A stretch of DNA of 38,643 nucleotides from Anaerolineales bacterium UBA6663 (GTDB taxonomy: Bacteria; Chloroflexota; Anaerolineae; Anaerolineales; UBA6663), in assembly GCA_002455335.1 (NCBI GenBank), contig DKKP01000060.1, forward strand, positions 1-38,643, in the 5' to 3' direction. This document shows, one piece after another, positions 24,977 through 33,350 of the stretch. The position numbers were made by a program, and so were the translations under genes. Below the pieces are notes generated by a model. That model was not told where the DNA came from. It was given only the letters and a program-made list of their open reading frames with translations, and ran no database searches. Positions within the stretch are counted from its first letter, which is position 1. Each line of letters starts with the position of its first letter.

Positions 24977-25003
24977 GCGAAACAAAAGGCGAACCCAGGC
25001 GAA
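24977..25003. promoter_or_regulatory. Phased GCGAA direct repeats upstream of the STAND gene (site B)
   Basis: GCGAA at 24977, 24989 and 24999 (spacing 12 and 10), with sequence GCGAAACAAAAG, GCGAACCCAG, GCGAAG. This is nearly identical to 10103-10129. It lies 52-78 bp upstream of the STAND start codon and about 190 bp upstream of the plus-strand alpha-like gene at 25186, so it may autoregulate one and control the other. Confidence 0.6.
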
Positions 25004-25185
25004 GTTACCATTTGCCTCGGCCGCTGTATGGTGGTGCCGAGGGGGTTCTGCGACGGCCGACGCGTTGCGGAACGTCTGTTCACTGGGCCCATTTGGGTAG
25101 GCGCACATACTACCATAACCGGCCGTCGGATCGGCCACGAACCTGCCCAGACGCCATCATAACGCCCGAGATCGAGGAGCCGAGT

Positions 25186-26205
25186 ATGACCGCATCTGTT
25201 TCCATCAAACGTGGTGTGTCGCTCTACTGCTTCCAGGAGGAATACTTTCACAAGCGAAAGTCCCTCGAGGACCTGTTGGCCACCTGCGCGCGGCTGGATG
25301 TCCGCGGGATCGAGATCATCGGCGATCAGATGATCCGCGGCTACCCGAACATCCCTGACGACTTCGTCAAGCATTGGCATGGCTGGATGGACAAGTACGG
25401 CCTGACCCCGGTGTGCCTCGATATGTTCCTGGATTGGAATAAGTTCAAGGGCCGTGTAATGACGCAGGACGAACGCGTCGAGTCGATCAGGCGCGACATC
25501 GTGAACGCCAGAAAGCTCGGCTGCGGCGTCATCCGCGTCATCCATGACATTGAGCCCGAAATCCTCGAACGCCTGGCCGGAGACGCCGAGCGCCATAAGG
25601 TGACGCTGGCGCTCGAGGTGCATGCCCCGAGTGATCTGGACAGCCCACTCGAGCAGCGCCTGATCGCCCTCTACGAGAGTTTGAAGTGCCCGTATCTCGG
25701 CTTCACAATCGACCTGGGCATCTACTGCAAGCGACTGCCACGGGTCGTTTCCGCGCGTTACCTGCGCGACGGCATGGCCCCGCGCATCGCGGAGTTCCTG
25801 ACGAACAGCTACGATCATGGGCAGCTCAGCGCCGTCGACAAGAAGGGCGAAGACAACGAGAAGATGGTCGAGAACATCCTCAAGTTGGGCGGCCGCGAGC
25901 AGGACATCTATCTGGCGTTCATGGGCACCCACATGTGCAACTCGAACCCGCGGCGTCTGCTCGACTTCATGCCACATATCAAGCACGTGCACGCCAAGTT
26001 CTACGAGATGCTCTCTGACGCCACTGAGTACAGCATCGATTACAACGAGATTCTGCCTGTGCTTGTCGAGGGCGGCTATGCCGGCTACCTCTGCAGCGAG
26101 TACGAGGGCAACCGCTGGATCGATGACGCCATCGAGGTCGATGCGACGGAGCAGGTGAGGCTGCAGCAGGTCCAGTTGAAGAAACTGCTTGGGCAGGCCG
26201 CGTGA
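25186..26205 (+). CDS. TIM-barrel isomerase-like protein, C-glycoside deglycosidase alpha subunit-like, copy 3
   Basis: 339 residues from ATG 25186 with GAGGAGC upstream; the longer frame reaching back to 24937 is antisense to the STAND leader. It shares KRGVSLY(S/C)(Y/F)QEE(F/Y)F, the HWHGWMDKYGLTPVCLDMFLD region and FKGRVMT with the protein at 13417. Metal ligands again fall at Glu144 (ALEVHAP) and Asp176 (FTIDLGI), with HVHAKFYEM and CSEYEGNRW near the C-terminus; relative to copy 2 the HIHGK motif has become HVHAK. The beta-like subunit follows after 32 bp. Probably the catalytic half of a third 3-keto-glycoside/C-glycoside lyase of different specificity. Confidence 0.78.
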   Translation: MTASVSIKRGVSLYCFQEEYFHKRKSLEDLLATCARLDVRGIEIIGDQMIRGYPNIPDDFVKHWHGWMDKYGLTPVCLDMFLDWNKFKGRVMTQDERVESIRRDIVNARKLGCGVIRVIHDIEPEILERLAGDAERHKVTLALEVHAPSDLDSPLEQRLIALYESLKCPYLGFTIDLGIYCKRLPRVVSARYLRDGMAPRIAEFLTNSYDHGQLSAVDKKGEDNEKMVENILKLGGREQDIYLAFMGTHMCNSNPRRLLDFMPHIKHVHAKFYEMLSDATEYSIDYNEILPVLVEGGYAGYLCSEYEGNRWIDDAIEVDATEQVRLQQVQLKKLLGQAA

Positions 26206-26237
26206 GACGGTTCACGTCGAGATAAGGGACAGATACC

Positions 26238-26630
26238 ATGTACGACCAATTCATGATCGTCGGGGATGCCTTCAAGAACGTCGTCGAGGACGGCCAGGTC
26301 GTGGGTTTTCAGATCGGCGCGCGTCTGCCGTATTACCGCGGCATCGTGCTCTCGTTGATTGGTGATACTGATCTGTTTGTCGACGGCGAGCGCATGCCGC
26401 GTGAGACGATGACGGTCACAGTCGACGGCAAGACCTATCCATTGTCACAACTGGAGAATGAGCCAGACGTGAAGTGGGAGTTTGGCGATGTCGGCATCCT
26501 GACGGCCAGGATGCCGGGTGGCCTCGCCGCCGGAGACCACACGCTCCAACTTAAAATGCATCTCAAGATCTCGTATGTGCCGGTCGGGTTCTCCGGCTCC
26601 GATACAAAGACTCTGACACTGACGGCCTGA
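26238..26630 (+). CDS. C-glycoside deglycosidase beta subunit-like protein (DUF6379), copy 3
   Basis: 130 residues, same length as the protein at 14423 and about half identical to it across the whole chain (FKNVVEDGQVVGFQIGARLPYYRG, VTVDGKTYPL, WEFGDVGILTARMPGGLAAG, SGSDTKTL). No signal peptide. AAGGGAC lies before the start. Pairs with the upstream alpha-like barrel. The conserved order and spacing relative to 13417-14815 imply duplication of an alpha-beta unit. Confidence 0.8.
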   Translation: MYDQFMIVGDAFKNVVEDGQVVGFQIGARLPYYRGIVLSLIGDTDLFVDGERMPRETMTVTVDGKTYPLSQLENEPDVKWEFGDVGILTARMPGGLAAGDHTLQLKMHLKISYVPVGFSGSDTKTLTLTA

Positions 26631-26938
26631 ACGGCGATCGTCTCGCTCACGAAGGCGGTTTCCGGACGCTGTTGACAGACCTCGCGGTTCAGCCTCGGCG
26701 GCCCGCTGGCGATTCTGATCTTCAGCCGATTGATCGGCGGGCTCACCCGCGGCAACCCGACCTTCCGGACAGGTTCTGGCTGCTCGCGGTCGCCGTCCTG
26801 GTCCTGGCGCGCACGGCTGTGCTTCAGACACCTCCACCCGCGGCGGCCAGAACCGTGAAATAGGGCTGCTCCCCGGCGCCTCTGTCACAACGCCCGGTCG
26901 GGCGGGGGAACTCGGGCTTGCCAGGGTGGCGAAAATAA
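26631..26938. other. Gene-free stretch with possible remnant
   Basis: No gene I can support. One plus-strand frame reads FSLGGPLAILIFSRLIGGLTRGN and an overlapping one FWLLAVAVLVLARTAVLQ. Both look faintly like membrane-protein debris but are short, lack ribosome sites and lie in different frames. A small palindrome CGCCCGGTCGGGCG is at 26891-26904. Confidence 0.3.
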
Positions 26939-26950
26939 GTTAACGTTAAC
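26939..26950. promoter_or_regulatory. LacI-type operator at the regulator's own start
   Basis: A perfect 12-bp palindrome GTTAACGTTAAC ends 2 bp before the start codon of the LacI-family gene. The core AACGTTAAC recurs at 28008-28016 before the next gene. Binding here would block transcription or initiation, so autoregulation is likely. Confidence 0.7.
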
Positions 26951-26952
26951 CT

Positions 26953-27981
26953 ATGAAGCGCCAGCGGACCCAGCGCAACGTCACGATGGTGGATATCGCC
27001 ACGGCCACCGGGCTCTCGCTCGCGACCGTGGGCCGCGTGTTGCACGACACAGGTTATGTGAGCGCGGAGAGCCGGAAGAAGATCGAGGCCTACATCCAGA
27101 AGACCGGGTACGTGCCCAACAAGATCGCGCAGGGCCTGAAGAGCCGTCAGAGCAAGCTGATCGGCCACCTGGTCGTCTTCAACCCCAACATGTTGTTCGC
27201 CAAGATCAGCCTGGCCGTCAACGCGGCGGCCCGCGAACAGGGCCTCCATGTGCTGACCATGACCAGCCACAAGGGCCTCGAGGAGGATGAGGCCCTGGTC
27301 AATGAGCTCATCGGCCATCGGGTGGATGGCGTTGTCGTGACTTCAAACGTCAGCATGCCGAAGGCGGCGATCCAGAAGCTGGTCGACCGCAACATCCCTG
27401 TGGTGATGATCGAACGCACCCTGGCCGTGCCCCGGGTCGACCGGATCCGGGTCGACGACCTGGGCGGGGCGCGCCTTGCCGTGCAACACCTCCTGGATCA
27501 TGGGCATCGGCGGGTTGGGTTCATCGGCATGCACCTGTTTCACGAGGTCGAGAGGCTCCGGCTCGCGGGCTATCGCGACGCGCTGCTTGGGGCGGGGCAG
27601 ACGGCGCAGGACGATCTGGTGCGTCTGATGGCCGAGTACTCGCCCGAGGCAGGGAAGCAGGCCATGGAGTCGTTCCTGGCGGCGCCGGAGCCGCCGACCG
27701 CCGTGTTCGCCACGTCCGACCTGTTCATCGGCGGCGTCCTGCAGGCGCTGCACGCCCGCGGGCTACGCGTCCCGCACGATCTGTCGCTTGTGGGCTACGA
27801 CGACACCCTTGCTGCGATGTTCGCGCCCCCGATCACGTCTGTGGGGTTGTCGCTCGACGACGTCGGCCGCCAGGCGATCGACCTGTTGCTCAAACGACAG
27901 CCGACGCCGGCCGCGTCGGCGCGAACGCTTACGCTGGGCACGGTTCTGATCGACCGCGGCTCCGTCGCGTGCATGGCTTGA
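26953..27981 (+). CDS. LacI-family transcriptional regulator
   Basis: 342 residues. The helix-turn-helix is at about 11-30 (TMVDIATATGLSLATVGRVLH), followed by the hinge region (YVPNKIAQGLKSRQSKLIGHLV) and a periplasmic-binding-protein-like ligand domain ending in TLGTVLIDRGS. There is no ribosome site between the operator and the ATG, so the mRNA may be leaderless. Starting later would delete part of the HTH. The operators on itself and before the VOC gene suggest it controls the 28053-31756 operon, with a sugar or keto-sugar as the likely inducer. The usual VSxATVSRVL motif reads LSLATVGRVL here. Confidence 0.92.
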   Translation: MKRQRTQRNVTMVDIATATGLSLATVGRVLHDTGYVSAESRKKIEAYIQKTGYVPNKIAQGLKSRQSKLIGHLVVFNPNMLFAKISLAVNAAAREQGLHVLTMTSHKGLEEDEALVNELIGHRVDGVVVTSNVSMPKAAIQKLVDRNIPVVMIERTLAVPRVDRIRVDDLGGARLAVQHLLDHGHRRVGFIGMHLFHEVERLRLAGYRDALLGAGQTAQDDLVRLMAEYSPEAGKQAMESFLAAPEPPTAVFATSDLFIGGVLQALHARGLRVPHDLSLVGYDDTLAAMFAPPITSVGLSLDDVGRQAIDLLLKRQPTPAASARTLTLGTVLIDRGSVACMA

Positions 27982-28007
27982 GGGGCTTTTGTTTTCACAG
28001 ATATGGC

Positions 28008-28016
28008 AACGTTAAC
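28008..28016. promoter_or_regulatory. Second LacI-type operator (AACGTTAAC)
   Basis: AACGTTAAC lies 36 bp before the VOC gene and repeats the core of the palindrome at 26939-26950. One half is degraded (GGCAACGTTAACACA), as is common for a secondary site. A TTGACC at 28023-28028 follows closely. Confidence 0.55.
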
Positions 28017-28052
28017 ACATCCTTGACCCGGTCAGAAAGACGAGGAGCGACG

Positions 28053-28559
28053 ATGAGCCAGGACACTTTCATCACACAGATCTGCGTGGTCGTGCACGAC
28101 GTCAGACAGACCAACGCGCATTGGGCCAGGATGCTGGGCCGTCCGGAGGCCGAGATCATCACGGTCTTTCCGCCCGGCATCCTGCACTACACCCACGGCC
28201 AGGCCGCGGACTACACAGATTGCCAGGTGGCCAAGTACGACCTCGGGCACGTCGTGCTCGAGTTGATCCAACCCGGCCCTGGGGCCAGCCCGTGGCGCGC
28301 CTTTCTCGAGGCGCGCGGGCAGGGCGTGTTCCATTTCTGCGTCCAGGTGACCGACCGCAAGGGTTTCCAGGACGCCCTGGCCGATATCGGCGTCGGGCTG
28401 CCTTACCACATCGGCTACTTCCCGCAGGGCTCGTATAGCTACGTCGCCGCGACGGAGCAACTCGGACTTGAGTTGAGCGTGAACTATCTGGTCGACGACG
28501 GGGCGCTTTTTCGAGGACTGCAAGCCGGCACAGTCGCGCCGCTCGCCGAGTTGAAATAG
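28053..28559 (+). CDS. VOC-family protein (glyoxalase / methylmalonyl-CoA epimerase fold)
   Basis: 168 residues from ATG 28053 with GAGGAGCG upstream. Two beta-alpha-beta-beta-beta modules are visible: [22 protein letters not shown] and [18 protein letters not shown]. Likely metal ligands are Glu70 (VVLELIQP), His94 (GVFHFCV) and Glu140 (LGLELSV); the first ligand position, usually His, seems to be Gln9. This resembles methylmalonyl-CoA epimerase-like enzymes more than dioxygenases. In this operon an isomerase or epimerase acting on a keto-sugar is plausible, but the substrate is unknown. First gene after the second LacI operator. Confidence 0.8.
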   Translation: MSQDTFITQICVVVHDVRQTNAHWARMLGRPEAEIITVFPPGILHYTHGQAADYTDCQVAKYDLGHVVLELIQPGPGASPWRAFLEARGQGVFHFCVQVTDRKGFQDALADIGVGLPYHIGYFPQGSYSYVAATEQLGLELSVNYLVDDGALFRGLQAGTVAPLAELK

Positions 28560-28570
28560 AGGAGGACCGC

Positions 28571-29452
28571 ATGAACATCGAAACCCTGAGGCAATGGATC
28601 GCCCAACGCGACACCTTCAGCATCCTCGAGACGCTGGACATCCACACCGGCGCCCGAACCGTCCTCAAGGAATTCGATTACGTCATCGAAGCGCCGAACT
28701 GGACCCGCGACGGCCGCCACCTGATCTACAACAGCCAGGGGCGCATGTTCGCCTATGCCCTCGCGACAGGCGTGATCAGCGAGATCGACACGGGCTTCGC
28801 GATCGATTGCAATAACGATCACGTCCTCTCGCCCGACAACGCCGAGCTGGCGGTCAGCCACTTCACGAACGAAGACGCTGTGTCGCGGATCTACATCGTC
28901 CCCACGGGTGGCGGCCGGCCGCGGCTTGTGACGGCCAACGGGCCAAGCTACCTGCATGGCTGGTCGCCTGATGGAGAGCGCCTGGCCTACTGCGCCGAGC
29001 GCGGTGGGCAGTACGACATCTACACGATTGCTGTGGCGGGCGGCCCCGAGACGCAGCTGACGAACCTGCCCGGGCTGGATGACGGGCCCGAATACGCGCC
29101 CGACGGCCGGCACATCTGGTTCAACTCCACGCGCAGCGGGTTGATGCAGGTCTGGCGCATGGACGTCGACGGCGGCAACCCGACGCACATGGTCGTCGAA
29201 GAATCGAACGACTGGTTCCCGCATGTGTCGCCGGACGGCCAGTGGGTGGTCTATATCGCTTACGCCAAGGGCGACGTGGCGCCCGGCGATCACCCGGCCA
29301 ACAAGCACGTCGAGCTGCGCCTGATCCCGGCCGCCGGCGGCGCACCTGTAACGCTGGCGGCGCTCTTCGGCGGCCAGGGCACGATCAACGTGAACTCCTG
29401 GGCCCCCGACAGCCGCACGCTGGCCTTTGTGTCGTACCGGCTCAAGTCGTGA
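28571..29452 (+). CDS. TolB-like (PD40/WD40-like) beta-propeller protein, cytoplasmic
   Basis: 293 residues with repeated SPDGxxxxY/F units: [71 protein letters not shown] and [14 protein letters not shown]. The protein is therefore a propeller of about six blades, far shorter than TolB and without signal peptide. GAGGAGG precedes the start, 11 bp after the VOC gene. Propellers of this type can be oligogalacturonate-lyase-like enzymes or binding scaffolds; no catalytic residues stand out, so the role is unknown but probably tied to glycoside metabolism by context. Confidence 0.8.
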   Translation: MNIETLRQWIAQRDTFSILETLDIHTGARTVLKEFDYVIEAPNWTRDGRHLIYNSQGRMFAYALATGVISEIDTGFAIDCNNDHVLSPDNAELAVSHFTNEDAVSRIYIVPTGGGRPRLVTANGPSYLHGWSPDGERLAYCAERGGQYDIYTIAVAGGPETQLTNLPGLDDGPEYAPDGRHIWFNSTRSGLMQVWRMDVDGGNPTHMVVEESNDWFPHVSPDGQWVVYIAYAKGDVAPGDHPANKHVELRLIPAAGGAPVTLAALFGGQGTINVNSWAPDSRTLAFVSYRLKS

Positions 29453-29506
29453 GCCGTGATCGTCGATCCGTGAGTCATTCCGTCCGATGCGAAAGCGAGA
29501 CCTGTC

Positions 29507-30643
29507 ATGATCAAACCCGTCAAGATCGCGATCGTGGGCTGCGGCTTCATCGCCGATGCGTATCTGAGTACGATCCGCAAGAAATTCAAGATCCTGGACG
29601 TCGTGGGCTGCTCGGATCTGGATCCGGCCAAGGCTCAAGAAAAGGCCGAGCGCTACGGCATCCGGGCGTTGACGATGGCCGAGCTCGCGGCTGACGACTC
29701 GATCGAGCTCGTCGTGAACCTGACGACGCCGGGTGCGCATTATCCCGTGATCAAGCAACTGCTCGAGATGGGCAAACACGTGTACACCGAGAAGGTGCTG
29801 TCGGTGGAGCTCGAGCACGCGGCCGAGCTTGTGGCCCTGGCCAACGCGAAGGGGCTTGCGCTTGGTGCGGCGCCGGATACGTTCCTGGGCTCGGCGATCC
29901 AGACGGCGCGCTTTGTGGTCGACAGCGGCCTGATCGGCGAGATCACGTCGTGCCATGCCGTGCTCACCCGTGACAGTGAGTTATTCAATCGGGCCTTTCC
30001 TTTTACGGCCAAGCCTGGGGGCGGCATCGGTTTCGACGTCGGCATCTACTACATCACGGCGTTGCTCAGTCTGCTTGGCCCGATCCGCGAGGTGGGTGGC
30101 GTCGTGCACACGCACAGGCCTGATAAGATGCATTACGGGCTCGACCGTTTTGGCGAGACCTTCCCGGTGCAGTGCGAGAACCTGATGGCGGGCACGCTTC
30201 AGTTCGCGCGCGGCACGGTCGGCAACGTGCTGTTCGACTCGAACTCGATCTTCACCTATCCCGAGAAGCCCAGCCTTGTGTTGCATGGCAGCCTGGGCGT
30301 GCTTCTCATGGCCGACCCCAACTTGTTCGGGGGCGAGGTCAAGGTGATCCTCAAGGGCAACAGCGAGCCTGTTGTGATGCCGTCGAGCCACGCCTATGAC
30401 AGCGAGTGCCGCGGGCTCGGGGTGGCCGAGATGGCCTGGTCGCTGCGGCAGAACCGCAAGCACCGCGCCAGCAAAGAGATGGCCTATCACGCCCTTGAGG
30501 TGCTGCACGGGCTGGTTCGGAGCAGCGCGACCCACGCGAACGAGAGGATCCGGTCGACCTTCGAGCCCATGCCGGCGCTCCGCCGCGGCTTTGCGGGCCA
30601 GGGCCAATTCGAGTTCATGGAGGAGGCCGGGATCGCGCTCTAG
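29507..30643 (+). CDS. Gfo/Idh/MocA family oxidoreductase, second copy
   Basis: 378 residues. The Rossmann start is IAIVGCGFIADAYLSTI. The catalytic-lysine motif is YTEKVLSVELE (about 93-103), with Val where most members have Pro in EKP. GGIGFDVGIYYITALLSLLGP corresponds to the usual GG(G)xxxDxGxHxxD segment, but the final His/Asp positions read Tyr/Ala. It is clearly related to the enzyme at 10262 but not a recent duplicate. It could re-reduce a keto-sugar or oxidise a different glycoside. Third gene of the LacI-controlled operon. Confidence 0.87.
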   Translation: MIKPVKIAIVGCGFIADAYLSTIRKKFKILDVVGCSDLDPAKAQEKAERYGIRALTMAELAADDSIELVVNLTTPGAHYPVIKQLLEMGKHVYTEKVLSVELEHAAELVALANAKGLALGAAPDTFLGSAIQTARFVVDSGLIGEITSCHAVLTRDSELFNRAFPFTAKPGGGIGFDVGIYYITALLSLLGPIREVGGVVHTHRPDKMHYGLDRFGETFPVQCENLMAGTLQFARGTVGNVLFDSNSIFTYPEKPSLVLHGSLGVLLMADPNLFGGEVKVILKGNSEPVVMPSSHAYDSECRGLGVAEMAWSLRQNRKHRASKEMAYHALEVLHGLVRSSATHANERIRSTFEPMPALRRGFAGQGQFEFMEEAGIAL

Positions 30644-30688
30644 GATCTGTGCGCGATACGCCCGACCTTGAGATCACGGGATACGCCG

Positions 30689-31756
30689 ATGCCGCATTTG
30701 TTTGAACCCCTCACCATCCGCGGGTTGACCCTGCGCAACCGTATCGGCGTCTCGCCGATGTGCATGTTCAGCTATACCGATGGCTTCTCCAACGAGTTTC
30801 AGCTCGTCCACCTCGGCGCGCGCGCCGCAGGCGGGGTGGGGCTCGTGATCGCCGAGGCCACGGCCGTCGAGGCGCGTGGGCGGATCACGGCCCACGACGT
30901 CGGCCTGTGGTCGGATACGCACATCGAGGCGCAACAGCGCGTGACGTCGGCGATCAAGGCCTACGGCGCGGTCGCCGGTGTGCAGATCGCGCATGCGGGT
31001 CGCAAAGCGAGTGTGGGGCATCCCTCGACGGCCAAAGGGCGTACGATCCGGCCCGGGGAGCCCGGCGGCTGGCAGCCGGTCGGCCCAAGCGCGCTGCCGT
31101 TCAACGCGGAGAGCCCCACGCCGATCGAGCTCAGCATCCCCGAGATCCAGGATATTCAGGCCGCGTTTCGTTCTGGGGCCGAGCGGGCCCTGGCGGCGGG
31201 GTATGAGTGGCTCGAGATCCACGCCGCCCACGGCTATCTGATCCACAGCTTCTACTCGCCGCTCTCCAATCAGCGCACCGATCGATATGGCGGTTGTTTC
31301 GACAATCGCATCCGCTTCTTGCTGGAGACCGTTGCGACGACCCGCGCCGTGTGGCCGGAGCGGCTGCCGTTGACCGTGCGCATCTCGGGCACCGATTGGG
31401 TCGAAGGCGGCTGGACTGTGGAGGAATCGGTGGAGCTGGCTCGGCGGCTCAAAGTGGCTGGGGTCGATCTGGTGGACTGCTCATCCGGCGGTGGGGTGGC
31501 GAATGCCACGATCCCGGTTGGGCCAGGCTACCAGGTGCCCATCTCCGAAGCCGTGCGCCACGGCGCCGGCATCCTCACCGCGGCTGTCGGGTTGATCACG
31601 GCGCCGGCCCTGGCGGACGAGATTATCCGCAACGGCCGCGCGGATCTGGTGCTTCTCGGCCGCGAGCTCCTGCGCGACCCTTACTGGACCCTGCACGCCG
31701 CCCAGACTCTGAGACAACCCATCCCCTGTCCCCCGCAGTATCGCAGCGCGTTCTGA
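30689..31756 (+). CDS. NADH:flavin oxidoreductase, Old Yellow Enzyme (YqjM-like)
   Basis: 355 residues from ATG 30689. FMN-binding barrel with NRIGVSPMCMFS (Cys25 as in the thermophilic-like/YqjM class), GLVIAEATAVEARGRIT, QIAHAGRKAS and EIHAAHGYLIHSFYSPLSNQRTDRYGG. The family reduces C=C bonds of enones with NAD(P)H. Elimination from a 3-keto-glycoside leaves a ring enone (a hex-1-en-3-ulose type product in the known C-deglycosylation reaction), which would be a suitable substrate; this link is inference. Last gene of the LacI-controlled run. About 70 bp of unremarkable sequence follow before the MerR promoter. Confidence 0.9.
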   Translation: MPHLFEPLTIRGLTLRNRIGVSPMCMFSYTDGFSNEFQLVHLGARAAGGVGLVIAEATAVEARGRITAHDVGLWSDTHIEAQQRVTSAIKAYGAVAGVQIAHAGRKASVGHPSTAKGRTIRPGEPGGWQPVGPSALPFNAESPTPIELSIPEIQDIQAAFRSGAERALAAGYEWLEIHAAHGYLIHSFYSPLSNQRTDRYGGCFDNRIRFLLETVATTRAVWPERLPLTVRISGTDWVEGGWTVEESVELARRLKVAGVDLVDCSSGGGVANATIPVGPGYQVPISEAVRHGAGILTAAVGLITAPALADEIIRNGRADLVLLGRELLRDPYWTLHAAQTLRQPIPCPPQYRSAF

Positions 31757-31825
31757 AGTGCGGGATTGACAGCGCGCCTGCCCGGCGCCCGGCCGCCGCG
31801 CGGTGTCTGGCCCAAAAACTGGCCC

Positions 31826-31856
31826 TTGACCTGGAGTCAACTCCAGGTGGTACGCT
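31826..31856 (+). promoter_or_regulatory. MerR-type promoter 1 (before MFS gene)
   Basis: -35 TTGACC (31826-31831) and -10 TACGCT (31851-31856) are separated by 19 bp, the over-long spacer typical of MerR-activated promoters. The spacer holds a dyad, ACCTGGAGT-CA-ACTCCAGGT (31829-31848). The 37-bp core is identical but for one base to promoter 3 at 36027-36063. The predicted leader to the MFS start is about 190 nt and holds no supported gene. Confidence 0.9.
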
Positions 31857-32053
31857 GATGCCTCAACCCACGCGATCGTTCGTCAGCCGTGGTCAGGGCG
31901 CTAACGGATTGCCCGCACCATCAGGCCCTGATGAGCACGCCCTGCTGACCGAATGACCGTCTGCCCTGACCGGTCGAAGCGCCCACACGACTGCGGGAGC
32001 AGGGTGGCTCGATTTCTAGCCGCGCGGCCCGCACGTTCGAGAAAGTTTGCATC

Positions 32054-33322
32054 ATGCGACGAACCTCATCGAATGACCGGAGCGAGTCTCTAGAAACCGA
32101 GCAGGGTCGGACACCCCAGCCGCGTTCAGGCTGGGGTGCGATCTGGGGATTGGCTCTGGGCGCGACAGCCATGGTCACGGCGCAATTTCTACCCATCAGC
32201 CTGCTGACGCCGATCGCCCGTGATCTGGCCATCTCGGAGGGCGTCGCGGGCCAGACCGTGACTGCGCCGGCTGCGTTGGGGCTCGTGGTCAGCCTGGTGA
32301 TCGCCGTCGCGACGAGAGGGCTCGATCGCCGCCGGCTCCTGATCGGGCTTGCGCTTCTGCTTGGCGTCTCGAATCTGGTGACCGCCGTGGCGCCGAATCT
32401 GCCGCTGCTCCTCGCGGGGCGCATGCTCATGGGCGTCTGTCTCGGGGCGTTCTGGCCCTTTGCCCCGGCGCTTGTGATGCGGCTCGTGCCGGCCGGGTCG
32501 GTCTCGCGCGCCCTGTCGATCATCTTCGGCGGCGTGGCGATCTCGGGCATCGCCTCGGCGCCGTTGGCGAGCGTGTTGGGCGAGTGGATCGGCTGGCGCG
32601 GGGTCTTTGGCTGCGCGGCGGGGTTGGCGATCCTGGCCCTGATCTGGCAATGGGTCGCGCTTCCCTCATTGCCCCAACAAGAGCCGGCGCGTTTTGCGAC
32701 CCTGATCAACCTGTTGAAGCGCAGTGACGTTCGGATCGGGCTGGGCGCCGTGATCCTGAGCTTCGCCGGACACAACGCCTTCTTCACCTATGTTCGGCCG
32801 TTCCTCGAAAACGTCACCCATGTCAACGTGACGGAACTGACCCTGATCCTGCTTGTCTTCGGCGTCGCCGGTTTCATCGGCAACTCTCTGTCGGGCCTGC
32901 TGCTGAACTGGAACCTTTCACGGACGATCGCGCTCATGTGTCTTCTGATGAGTCTGTTGGCCGTTGGGCTCACCTTCTTTGGCGAAGTGCCCGGCGTCGT
33001 CACGGCGATCCTGGCGTCTTGGGGGTTCGCAAACGGCATCGTCCCTGTCGGGTGGAACACCTGGCTGACCCGAACCTTCCGTGACGACGCGGAAAGCGGG
33101 GGTGGTCTGTTTGTCGCGACGGCCCAGCTCGCGATCATGACCGGCGCCGCCGTGGGCGGGATGGTCATCGATGGGATTGGCCCGCTGGGCACAGTCGTGG
33201 CCGGCGGGGTCTTGCTCGTGCTTGCGGCGGGGGTGATCGCTTTCGGCGTGCGCCCGATGGACGGCGACCCTGTCGCGATCGCTCACACGTCGCAAGATCC
33301 TGTCAACGTGTCTCAAGCGTGA
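32054..33322 (+). CDS. MFS transporter (DHA1 / AraJ-like efflux type)
   Basis: 422 residues, about 12 membrane helices after a hydrophilic tail of about 27 residues. The motif between helices 2 and 3 is ATRGLDRRRLLIGLALLLG, followed by PLLLAGRMLMGVCLGAFWPFAPALVMRLVP, resembling AraJ-type sugar/drug efflux pumps. GAGAAAG lies ahead of the start but spacing is loose. A 10-bp hairpin CACCCCAGCC/GGCTGGGGTG falls inside codons 20-29. Under MerR promoter 1, so probably exports a toxic electrophile or metabolite. Confidence 0.87.
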   Translation: MRRTSSNDRSESLETEQGRTPQPRSGWGAIWGLALGATAMVTAQFLPISLLTPIARDLAISEGVAGQTVTAPAALGLVVSLVIAVATRGLDRRRLLIGLALLLGVSNLVTAVAPNLPLLLAGRMLMGVCLGAFWPFAPALVMRLVPAGSVSRALSIIFGGVAISGIASAPLASVLGEWIGWRGVFGCAAGLAILALIWQWVALPSLPQQEPARFATLINLLKRSDVRIGLGAVILSFAGHNAFFTYVRPFLENVTHVNVTELTLILLVFGVAGFIGNSLSGLLLNWNLSRTIALMCLLMSLLAVGLTFFGEVPGVVTAILASWGFANGIVPVGWNTWLTRTFRDDAESGGGLFVATAQLAIMTGAAVGGMVIDGIGPLGTVVAGGVLLVLAAGVIAFGVRPMDGDPVAIAHTSQDPVNVSQA

Positions 33323-33350
33323 ATATCCACACATCCAAAGGAGATCGACG

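Noticed and set aside
24926..25138. N-terminal extension of the STAND protein by 71 residues
   Set aside because: No domain, no ribosome site, and it overlaps the phased repeat operator
28484..29956. Minus-strand reading frame of 490 codons opposite the propeller and oxidoreductase genes
   Set aside because: Same shadow pattern; the plus-strand products have clear families
31858..31956. 32-codon reading frame just after MerR promoter 1
   Set aside because: Its ATG lies at or before the predicted transcription start and has no ribosome site
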